DNA of 64,000 nucleotides from Oceanobacillus profundus (GTDB taxonomy: Bacteria > Bacillota > Bacilli > Bacillales > Amphibacillaceae): assembly GCF_003515705.1 (NCBI RefSeq), contig NZ_QWEH01000008.1, positions 119,915-183,914 on the forward strand, in the 5' to 3' direction. Positions within the stretch are counted from its first letter, which is position 1, and every line of letters begins with the position of its first letter. The notes beneath the pieces were generated by a model. That model saw only the letters and a list, made by a program, of their open reading frames with translations. It was not told the DNA's origin and ran no database searches. Both the position numbers and the translations under genes were made by a program. Positions 57,573 through 64,000 of the stretch are shown here, piece after piece.

Positions 57573-58580
57573 TTGAATCCCACTGCAACTTTATCAGATA
57601 ACCTGCTCAACGCTTCGATTAAAGAGAACGCTTCAGACATTCACTTCTATCCTTTCCATGACTATACAGATATTTTTTTTCGAATCCATGGAAAACGAGT
57701 AAAACATTGCCACATAAAACTTAAACAATATGAACAACTGCTCACCTACTACAAATTTATAGCTGGAATGGATATTGGTGAATCAAGAAAGCCGCAAAAT
57801 GGCACCATTCAACATAAGACCACGTCCAATTTATTCTCATTGCGATTATCGACACTTCCTCTCCATCAAACAGAAAGTTTAGCAATTCGGATCCTTCCAC
57901 AAGAAACAAAACTCACTCTTGAACAACTTTTTCTTTTTAAAAGCCAACTAAATAAAATGAAGGAATGGATGTCCAATCGTGCTGGCATCATCCTTCTGAC
58001 CGGGCCAACCGGAAGTGGCAAGACCACAGCATTATATGCTTTACTGGAATCCATCTTAAAGGAAAAGTCGTATCAAACCATTACTTTAGAGGACCCAATT
58101 GAGAAAAACATGGACAATATTCTACAAGTGCAAGTCAATGAAAAAGCTGGAATTACGTATCAGACAGGCTTAAAAGCAGCGTTACGACATGACCCAGATA
58201 TTATTATGGTTGGTGAAATCCGCGATAAGCACACAGCCAAATTTGCATTTGAAGCATCCTTAACAGGTCACCTGGTTCTGAGCACATTACATGCAAAAAA
58301 TGCTATAGGAACAATTCATCGTTTAATCGATATGGGTATCAAACGAAGTGATATGAAACAATCACTTATCGCGGTTGCTGCGCTTCAATTACTTCCATTG
58401 CAGGTGAAAACCGAACTCGCAAGGAGAGCAGCGATTCTTGAACTACTCGAAGGTACATTATTAGAGAATACCATTGAGGGGAACGAATTAACAGAACTTG
58501 ATACATTTCATTCATTTGAGTATTTAAGAAAGAAGGCTTATGCATATGGCTTCATATCTGAAAGGGTTTATCAGTCGTAG
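57573..58580 (+). CDS. comGA: ComGA, competence pseudopilus assembly ATPase
   Basis: The 335-residue traffic ATPase starts at TTG 57573, nine bases after AAGGAGGTG; the GTG at 57561 lies in the ribosome site. It has Walker A GPTGSGKTTALY (about 145-156), the Asp box ITLEDPIE and Walker B VGEIRD. It drives assembly of the comG pseudopilus that captures DNA. First of seven overlapping genes. Confidence 0.96.
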   Translation: MNPTATLSDNLLNASIKENASDIHFYPFHDYTDIFFRIHGKRVKHCHIKLKQYEQLLTYYKFIAGMDIGESRKPQNGTIQHKTTSNLFSLRLSTLPLHQTESLAIRILPQETKLTLEQLFLFKSQLNKMKEWMSNRAGIILLTGPTGSGKTTALYALLESILKEKSYQTITLEDPIEKNMDNILQVQVNEKAGITYQTGLKAALRHDPDIIMVGEIRDKHTAKFAFEASLTGHLVLSTLHAKNAIGTIHRLIDMGIKRSDMKQSLIAVAALQLLPLQVKTELARRAAILELLEGTLLENTIEGNELTELDTFHSFEYLRKKAYAYGFISERVYQS

Positions 58581-59595
58581 AAAAATGCTGGCTAACCCTC
58601 TGCAGCTTCGATTCCTACAATTATTACATCGTTTATTAACGAATGGCTACCCATTGCTAGATGCAATTGAAACAGTAAAATGGAATAAAGAATTAGAAAA
58701 ACCTGCAACCCGCATTTTAACGTGCCTTAAAGACGGTATGTCTATTGATGAAGCATTTGATCAAGCGAAATTTCATCCGCTGATTACTTCATATCTTTAT
58801 TTTGTAAAAGGAAATGGAGATCTTGAGGGTAGCATCAAAAAATGTGCTGCAATGTATGAATATCGAATAAAAAATACAAATAAATTTCAACAAGCAGCCA
58901 GATACCCACTTATTCTATTGTTTATCTTCTCCTTGCTGCTATACTTTATAAAACAAAGTGTCCTCCCGTCTTTTCAAGATATTTTTCAAGCAAGTATGTC
59001 CGCTTCATCAACAGTCCAGGTCTCCATTATTTTAATTGAAATGCTTACCACCATTACTTTTGTGTTAATCTTTGTTTTGGGAATTTTACTTTTTGTATGG
59101 TTACTAACAAAGGGTAAGTTGCCAATTGAAAAGCAATTAAACGTCTATCGCACAATTCCACTTTACCGAAGCTTCCTAAAGCTACAGACGTCCTTTTACT
59201 TCGCTACACACTTCAGTTCACTGCTTAAAACCGGAATGTCTTTCAAAGAAATACTTGACCATATGACCCGACAGAAGAAACTACCTATTATCTCCTATTA
59301 CGCCCAGCAAATGACTTCAGAATTATCAAGAGGTGTCCACATCGCCAGTTTACTTACTGTTTTTACTTTTCTAGAAGGACAATTGACAACTATATTCAGT
59401 AAAAATGCAGACGCACAAGCACTTGAAAAAGACTTAAGTATCTATGCAGAGCTATTAATGGAAGAAATCCAAAGAAAAATCGTGAAAATTATTACATTCG
59501 TTCAACCGGTATTTTTTACAATTTTAGCTGGCTTCATCATTTTTATTTATATAACGTTGATGTGGCCAATGTTCCAGCTAATTAAAACAATCTAA
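58546..59595 (+). CDS. comGB: ComGB, pseudopilus membrane platform protein
   Basis: The 349-residue GspF-type protein has three transmembrane helices (about 115-138, 160-190, 322-344). ATG 58546 has GAAGG nine bases upstream; ATG 58540 is also possible. The gene overlaps comGA by about 35 bases. LRFLQLLHRLLTNGYPLLDAIE opens the first cytoplasmic domain. Confidence 0.94.
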   Translation: MASYLKGFISRRKMLANPLQLRFLQLLHRLLTNGYPLLDAIETVKWNKELEKPATRILTCLKDGMSIDEAFDQAKFHPLITSYLYFVKGNGDLEGSIKKCAAMYEYRIKNTNKFQQAARYPLILLFIFSLLLYFIKQSVLPSFQDIFQASMSASSTVQVSIILIEMLTTITFVLIFVLGILLFVWLLTKGKLPIEKQLNVYRTIPLYRSFLKLQTSFYFATHFSSLLKTGMSFKEILDHMTRQKKLPIISYYAQQMTSELSRGVHIASLLTVFTFLEGQLTTIFSKNADAQALEKDLSIYAELLMEEIQRKIVKIITFVQPVFFTILAGFIIFIYITLMWPMFQLIKTI

Positions 59596-59610
59596 AAGGA
59601 GAGCTTTGCT

Positions 59611-59922
59611 ATGTTTAACAATAACCGCGGCTTCACATTGATCGAAATGCTTATCGTTCTATTAATCATATCCGTCTTAATCATCCTTATCGTTCCGAAT
59701 CTCGGTGACCGGAGCAGTGAGGTCCACAGCAAAGGATGTACAGCACTAGTATCCATCGTTCAGGGACAAGTAGATGTTTATTATATGGAAAATAATTCGT
59801 ATCCGAATACTTTAAGTGCATTAGTTCCTGATTACTTAAACGAAGATCAACTCACCTGTCCTAATGAAGAGGCTTTAAACTATTCAGTAGATGGAAATAA
59901 AGGTATTGTATCAGCACCTTAA
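59611..59922 (+). CDS. comGC: ComGC, major competence pseudopilin
   Basis: The 103-residue prepilin has a short leader (FNNNR), the type IV cleavage/methylation site GFTLIEML and a hydrophobic helix. Two cysteines (in KGCTAL and LTCPNE) can form the known intrachain disulphide. AAAGGAGAG precedes ATG 59611. Confidence 0.96.
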   Translation: MFNNNRGFTLIEMLIVLLIISVLIILIVPNLGDRSSEVHSKGCTALVSIVQGQVDVYYMENNSYPNTLSALVPDYLNEDQLTCPNEEALNYSVDGNKGIVSAP

Positions 59923-60343
59923 GTATAATCATGGTTTTACATTGCTGGAAGTCCTCTTTGTTCTTGCTGTCTTTTCAATTATTATGGTAATTTTCCCTCC
60001 CTTTCAATTTGAAAGCATTGAAAAGCAAAAGGACAAACAATTTCTAGATACATTGAAAATCGATGTTTTATATGTTCAAAACATGTCCTATTTGACTACA
60101 GGTGAGGAGATATTTATTCGTTTCTACAAGGATAATTATAAAGTCTTTCAGGACAATGAAATAATTGCAGAGCAAGTCTATCCTGCTGGATGGACGGTTG
60201 ATTATAGACAAAATAGTGATATTCGATTTAATGGGAAAGGTACATTTTTATACCCGCGAACGATTCATATAAAAACAACATATAGCGAATATCGAATTGT
60301 CTTCCAGTTCGGGAAAGGAAGGTTTTATATTGCAGAATCGTAA
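59891..60343 (+). CDS. comGD: ComGD, minor pseudopilin
   Basis: The 150-residue protein overlaps comGC by 32 bases. The cleavage site is HGFTLLEVLF, followed by one hydrophobic helix. The start is uncertain: ATG 59891 has no ribosome site, and TTG 59906 would give the shorter leader usual for prepilins. Confidence 0.9.
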   Translation: MEIKVLYQHLKYNHGFTLLEVLFVLAVFSIIMVIFPPFQFESIEKQKDKQFLDTLKIDVLYVQNMSYLTTGEEIFIRFYKDNYKVFQDNEIIAEQVYPAGWTVDYRQNSDIRFNGKGTFLYPRTIHIKTTYSEYRIVFQFGKGRFYIAES

Positions 60344-60674
60344 TGGTTTTACATTAATAGAAGTATTAATTGCTTCCGGTATCATATTCACCGCAATTGC
60401 TACATTTATGCCAATTATCTCAACGCTTGATATAGAACAAAAAGTATTAAGCGATCGTCGAAAACTAGCTTACTTGCTCCACGACGAGTTACAACAATTT
60501 ATTTGGAGTTCAAATACCTTACTCCCTGTGGCCTTCACAAAAACGGTCGATTCTTATATGGAGGTTCAATTTGATTTCCAGATTGAAAATGAGTTCATTA
60601 AAGGATGTGCTGAATGGAATAATGCGAAAAATACAGAAGAACAGCTCTGTTTTTATGGATTACAAGCAGCATGA
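60330..60674 (+). CDS. comGE: ComGE, minor pseudopilin
   Basis: The 114-residue prepilin starts at TTG 60330 with GGAAGG upstream and overlaps comGD by 14 bases. The site NGFTLIEVLIAS is classical. Starting at GTG 60297 would give an unusually long leader. Confidence 0.88.
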   Translation: MQNRNGFTLIEVLIASGIIFTAIATFMPIISTLDIEQKVLSDRRKLAYLLHDELQQFIWSSNTLLPVAFTKTVDSYMEVQFDFQIENEFIKGCAEWNNAKNTEEQLCFYGLQAA

Positions 60675-61071
60675 GAAAGGATTTACATTTATAACTGTTT
60701 TGTGTAGTATTGTTATCCTTTCCGTCAGTTTACCGCTTTTGGGCTATTTGCTGCAAAGCATGAACTCGAAATCAACGTACAGTGAAATTTCAGTACAGCA
60801 ATTTTTTCAATTTGTGCGAGATGACATCATTGATGCAACGAACATCTACGTAACAAATAGAAAACTTTATTTAGTTAAGCCGCATGAAAATAAAACAGCA
60901 ACACTCGAATTGTATGGCACACTTGTTAGAAGACAAGTCAATGGAAAAGGACATGAAATCTATCTGAGGGATGTTGAAGGTATTTCCTTCACTCCCCTAC
61001 CCTACGGGGTTCAAGTTACCGTTATTACTACTTCGGAGGAAAGATATGAAAAAAAGTTCGCTTATTATTAA
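60655..61071 (+). CDS. comGF: ComGF, minor pseudopilin
   Basis: The 138-residue protein has a short leader, then KGFTFITVLCSIVILSVSLPLL; the position 5 glutamate of type IV pilins is replaced by Thr, as known for ComGF. ATG 60655 overlaps comGE by 20 bases. The soluble domain is beta-rich. Confidence 0.88.
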   Translation: MDYKQHEKGFTFITVLCSIVILSVSLPLLGYLLQSMNSKSTYSEISVQQFFQFVRDDIIDATNIYVTNRKLYLVKPHENKTATLELYGTLVRRQVNGKGHEIYLRDVEGISFTPLPYGVQVTVITTSEERYEKKFAYY

Positions 61072-61414
61072 GAATGAACATGGAGTAATACTACCGTATG
61101 TACTTTTTATAACGGCATTCATTTGCATGTTTATAATGACTGCAATTCATAGTTATCGACATGATACTGCGCTTACCCATAGACACATTCAACAAATAAA
61201 AATAGAGACGCTTTTTCAAATGGGATATGAAACAGTAAAATCGGAAATAATAGAACAAGAGCCTCCTCCTGTTGTACGCTATCATTTTCCTGATGGTGAC
61301 GTTAAAATTTCTATAACACCTGCAGCAGATACAATGTATCAATTATCCTTTTCAATCAAAACAAACGAATATGATACAATTTATACGTTCACAAAAACAC
61401 ATATAGCAGAATAA
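61046..61414 (+). CDS. comGG: ComGG, competence protein
   Basis: The 122-residue protein starts at ATG 61046, just after GGAGG. It has an N-terminal hydrophobic helix without a clear pilin cleavage site, as in other ComGG. It overlaps comGF by 26 bases and ends the comG operon. Confidence 0.88.
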   Translation: MKKSSLIIKNEHGVILPYVLFITAFICMFIMTAIHSYRHDTALTHRHIQQIKIETLFQMGYETVKSEIIEQEPPPVVRYHFPDGDVKISITPAADTMYQLSFSIKTNEYDTIYTFTKTHIAE

Positions 61415-61509
61415 TAAGTTTGTACATTTTTTAACAAACTTTGTTTTTCTCACTAAATAGTCAAATTAAATACTATAATAAAGGTATTAAAGCTACTGGG
61501 GTGATTTAT

Positions 61510-62208
61510 GTGGACAATACGTTAAAAGTTACAAATGTATTAAGTGATCCAACAAGGTACCATATTTATCAATATATACTAAAAAAACATAAAGATGTTA
61601 GTGTGATTGAGATTGCAAACCATTTTGACATCCATTCAAATGTAGCTAGACTGCATTTATCTAAGCTTGAAGAAATAAAGCTTATTACAACATATTTCAA
61701 GAGAAGCGGAAAAGGCGGAAGACCAAGCAAAATGTACCGACTATCGGAAAGTGTAATCGAATTAAGCTTCCCATCGAGGGATTATAAGACCCTTTCTTCA
61801 ATTGCATTAGAAGCGCTGTTGGAACTCGGTGAAATTGGTGAGCAAGCATTGTATGCAACAGGGAAAAAGTATGGGCACCAATTTATAGACGATTTTAAAA
61901 TACATCATTTCAATAAGCTGTCCATCAAGGAAAAACTTGATATACTTGAGAGGGCAACAGAAGAATTAGGACTCTCTCCTTCCTTTACGTATGATGAAGG
62001 AAATAATAACATTCATTTTCATGTGAATAACTGCCCATTTAAGGAATTAGTGATGAAAAACCAAACAGTAGTTTGTCATATGCATTATTTATTCCTAAAA
62101 GGTATATTCGATGTATTATTTGAAGGGTCGACTTTAACATTCGAAGAAAATATGTTTACAAACAATTGCGGAAATTGCACTTATCTAGCTAATCTCTCAA
62201 TTGTTTAA
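61510..62208 (+). CDS. SufR-like winged-helix regulator with four cysteines
   Basis: The 232-residue protein starts at GTG 61510, six bases after GGGGTG; the earlier frame lacks a site. An N-terminal winged helix (VLSDPTRYHIYQYI, SNVARLHLSKLEEIKL) is followed by the linker GKGGRPSKMYRLS. The C-terminal domain has Cys in NCPFKEL, VVCHMHY and NNCGNCTYL. This order matches SufR-type regulators that hold an iron-sulphur cluster. A cluster or other metal is inferred, not shown. It directly follows comGG but has its own leader. Confidence 0.78.
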   Translation: MDNTLKVTNVLSDPTRYHIYQYILKKHKDVSVIEIANHFDIHSNVARLHLSKLEEIKLITTYFKRSGKGGRPSKMYRLSESVIELSFPSRDYKTLSSIALEALLELGEIGEQALYATGKKYGHQFIDDFKIHHFNKLSIKEKLDILERATEELGLSPSFTYDEGNNNIHFHVNNCPFKELVMKNQTVVCHMHYLFLKGIFDVLFEGSTLTFEENMFTNNCGNCTYLANLSIV

Positions 62209-62282
62209 TGACATTCGTTTACAATACGCAATTCCTCATATATAATAACAATGAAAAGGCTACCTAAAAGGAGGGGGAAGAC

Positions 62283-62525
62283 ATGGATCGAATGTTTCGT
62301 GTTCTTGCCTTTTGGACAGGTATTTTTACAGTAATGTTTTATATCGGTGATATGACGAATACAGCACTACTATTCCTGGCTCAAACGGCATTTTTCCTTA
62401 CAGTAAGTTATTTAAAGTTATCTGAACGCATGTACATGTATTTATTTGGAGCGTATTGTACCGTTTTCATGATTGGTTTTACATGGTATTCCGAATTTAT
62501 TCTTGTACCTGGTTTCGGACATTAA
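62283..62525 (+). CDS. yqgY: DUF2626 membrane protein YqgY
   Basis: The 80-residue protein has three hydrophobic helices and the family sequence MDRMFRVLAFWTGIFTVMFY. AGGAGGGGG precedes ATG 62283. Function unknown; conserved in spore-forming bacilli. Confidence 0.88.
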   Translation: MDRMFRVLAFWTGIFTVMFYIGDMTNTALLFLAQTAFFLTVSYLKLSERMYMYLFGAYCTVFMIGFTWYSEFILVPGFGH

Positions 62526-62533
62526 AAAAGCTG

Positions 62534-62572
62534 AAAACCCCTGCAACCTAAAATATTGCAGGGGTTTTTCCA
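62534..62572. terminator. Bidirectional terminator
   Basis: AAAACCCCTGCAA and TTGCAGGGGTTTT (62534-62546, 62556-62568) pair perfectly, between convergent genes. Confidence 0.9.
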
Positions 62573-62603
62573 TCTTCAAATTAACTAAATCCAGCTAATA
62601 CTT

Positions 62604-63227
62604 TCATGCACGAACAAAAGGGTTGTTCTGCTTTTCTTCACCAATTGTTGTATGTGGTCCATGCCCAGGATAAACAGTGAGGGATTCCTTCAATTGATAT
62701 AGTTTATTTTGGATTGTAGCTTCAATCTCTGCCATATTTCCACCTGGAAGGTCAGTTCTGCCAATACCATGATAAAACAAAACATCACCACTAATAATGA
62801 ATTCATTTTGATCAAATAGAAAACTGACACTGCCAGGCGAATGACCAGGCGTGTGAATAACTTCAAAGTGAAAGTCCCCTATTTCCATTGGACCCATTTT
62901 AAAAGTGAATTCAGCTGGCTTCATAACGATTTCATTTCCTATTAGCTTACTGGAACCATTCATTTGTGGATCTGACAACCAAGAAAGCTCATTTTCATGT
63001 ATATATACATCTGTATCTACAGTCTCTCGTATTTCATCTAGTGCAGCGATATGATCAAAGTGAGCATGTGTCAATAAGATTGCTTGAACTTTTAGTCCCT
63101 CTCTTTCTAAAAACTCGGCAATTTTATCAGGCTCTGCACCTGGGTCGATTAATAACGCTTTTCCTTTATCATAAACAATATAGCAATTTGTTCCGATTGG
63201 ACCTAATGCCATCCCCTTTACATTCAT
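62604..63227 (-). CDS. yqgX: Metallo-beta-lactamase-fold hydrolase YqgX (glyoxalase II-like)
   Basis: The 207-residue hydrolase has the metal motif THAHFDHIAAL (about 53-63), a third ligand in HTPGHSPGSV (about 129-138), the bridging Asp in ISGDVLFYHG (about 149-158) and the final His in VYPGHGPHT. It probably cleaves thioesters such as glyoxalase-pathway products. The ATG follows GGAGG. Confidence 0.9.
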   Translation of the reverse strand: MNVKGMALGPIGTNCYIVYDKGKALLIDPGAEPDKIAEFLEREGLKVQAILLTHAHFDHIAALDEIRETVDTDVYIHENELSWLSDPQMNGSSKLIGNEIVMKPAEFTFKMGPMEIGDFHFEVIHTPGHSPGSVSFLFDQNEFIISGDVLFYHGIGRTDLPGGNMAEIEATIQNKLYQLKESLTVYPGHGPHTTIGEEKQNNPFVRA

Positions 63228-63270
63228 TAAAAAACCTCCAATTCAATTCTGAATGAAATCACTTTTTCAT

Positions 63271-63440
63271 TTAGTGGGGCTCGCTTCACCCCCAACTAAA
63301 TGTTAGTACTGATAAGGAGCCCTGCTGGACCTTAAGAGAATCAGGAATTTACGGGCTTTGCCTCCCCACTACACATGTTTTCGTCCCCGCACACATAGAA
63401 GAGGGTGTATTACACCCTGTTGTGTAAGAAAACGTTTTAC
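63271..63440. other. Structured intergenic region, about 170 bases
   Basis: Hairpins: TTTAGT-GGGG with CCCC-AACTAAA (63271-63301); outer TAGTGGGG with CCCCACTA (to about 63381); GGGTGT-ATT-ACACCC (63403-63417). The first part is richer in G+C than the flanks and has no gene. It could be a dispersed repeat or a structured RNA. Confidence 0.45.
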
Positions 63441-63573
63441 AATTACTCGACAAAAACAATTTAATGTTTTAGAATAAATAATATAATGTCTTAGTTACAT
63501 AATAATATAAAACCAATTCCTAATTCAAATTGTAACTTTAGGAACAATGAAGCTTCAAAGGAGGATAATAGTT

Positions 63574-63747
63574 GTGGGACATCTTATTTTAGCAATCGTA
63601 TTATTATTCGTCGCATTACTTGCAGTAGTTTCAGTTATTCGTCAACTGAAATATAAAAATCTATTTGCATTAGCATTTTCAGCTTTGACAGCATTAGCAT
63701 TTGGATTCTTCTCCATTGCAACGATTATATCAGAAATCGCTGGATAA
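63574..63747 (+). CDS. yqgW: DUF2759 membrane protein YqgW-like
   Basis: The 57-residue protein starts at GTG 63574, nine bases after AAAGGAGG. Two transmembrane helices with a basic loop (RQLKYKN) make up the whole protein, matching DUF2759. Function unknown. Confidence 0.78.
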   Translation: MGHLILAIVLLFVALLAVVSVIRQLKYKNLFALAFSALTALAFGFFSIATIISEIAG

Positions 63748-63770
63748 CTTAATCAAACATCCATAGAAGC

Positions 63771-63805
63771 AAAAAGTTAACTTTTCGGAGTTAACTTTTT
63801 TATTT
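63771..63805 (+). terminator. Terminator of the DUF2759 gene
   Basis: AAAAAGTTAACT (63771-63782) and AGTTAACTTTTT (63789-63800) form a perfect stem with a T tail. Confidence 0.85.
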
Positions 63806-63867
63806 TGAACAACTAGAAATACCTTTAAATTAGAAATACATAACTAGAGCTTGCACCTAAACACATT

Positions 63868-63952
63868 TAAAATGAGGCTGAGACATAACTAGCCTAAATT
63901 ACTGAAAAATGGTTCCGATCATCGGTTTTTGATGATCGGAACCATTTTGCTT
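63868..63952. repeat. Dispersed repeat with an 18-base hairpin
   Basis: ATGAGGCTGAGACATAACTA leads into a perfect stem, AAAATGGTTCCGATCATC and its complement (63906-63923, 63931-63948). Similar GAGGCTGAGA sequence occurs at 57133. Confidence 0.6.
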
Positions 63953-64000
63953 TGGATTATTTTTATTATCTACTGTTTGATTTCTGTTCATGGCGGTGTA

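Noticed and set aside
57428..57640. N-terminal extension of yqzE by 71 codons
   Set aside because: It is antisense to the comGA start and leader; GAGGTGG marks the internal ATG at 57427 as the start.
1..64000. CRISPR arrays, tRNA, rRNA, prophage, intact insertion sequences
   Set aside because: Read through on both strands; no regular direct-repeat array, no cloverleaf or rRNA signature and no transposase or phage gene was seen.

Overview
The window is a low-G+C chromosomal segment of an endospore-forming member of the Bacillaceae. spo0A, spoIVB and the whole spoIIIA operon prove sporulation. The gene order from about 13.6 kb to the end closely follows, in reverse, the Bacillus subtilis yqgX-comG-gcv-mntR-efp-spoIIIA-acc-nusB-xse-recN-spo0A-bkd-yqjA region. 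Gene content, dispersed repeats and base composition suggest an Oceanobacillus/Virgibacillus-type genus, but that assignment is inference.

Region 1 (1-13.6 kb) is accessory. It opens with an inducible beta-lactam resistance locus. A lipoprotein class A beta-lactamase and a MecA-type penicillin-binding protein (cut by the window edge) are transcribed leftward, and blaR1-blaI are transcribed rightward. The two arms share an intergenic region with perfect TACA-N2-TGTA operators. Then come a Cof-type HAD phosphatase diverging from a YeiL-like Crp/Fnr regulator, an FMN reductase/luciferase-like monooxygenase pair diverging from an HxlR regulator, a divergent Ku/LigD end-joining pair, a ferritin-like four-helix protein, YugN and a small DUF1540 protein.

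Region 2 (13.6-26.5 kb) holds a FUSC-type exporter, bacilliredoxin BrxB and the branched-chain keto-acid catabolic operon bcd-buk-lpdV-bkdAA-bkdAB-bkdB. The operon sits behind a sigma-54 type -24/-12 promoter next to its enhancer-binding activator BkdR. The ptb gene that normally heads this operon is absent. A DUF2627 gene and an aspartokinase follow.

Region 3 (26.5-44.9 kb) is a core block on the minus strand: spo0A, spoIVB, recN, ahrC, tlyA/yqxC, ispA, xseB, xseA, folD, nusB, yqhY, accC, accB, spoIIIAH-AA and efp. The dxs gene usually found between ispA and yqxC is missing. Sequence signals include a sigma-H promoter and 0A box at spo0A, a sigma-E promoter at spoIIIAA and a FapR-like site before accB.

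Region 4 (44.9-64 kb) holds papA, a 265-bp MITE-like repeat, yqhR, yqhP, yqhO, mntR, the remnant of a B12-dependent ribonucleotide reductase, the rhodanese yqhL, and gcvT-PA-PB behind a tandem glycine riboswitch. It continues with the SNF2 helicase pair yqhH-yqhG, yqzE, the competence pseudopilus operon comGA-GG, a SufR-like regulator, DUF2626, a metallo-beta-lactamase hydrolase and DUF2759. Fragments of at least two dispersed intergenic repeats lie here. I saw no rRNA, tRNA, CRISPR array, intact insertion sequence or prophage.
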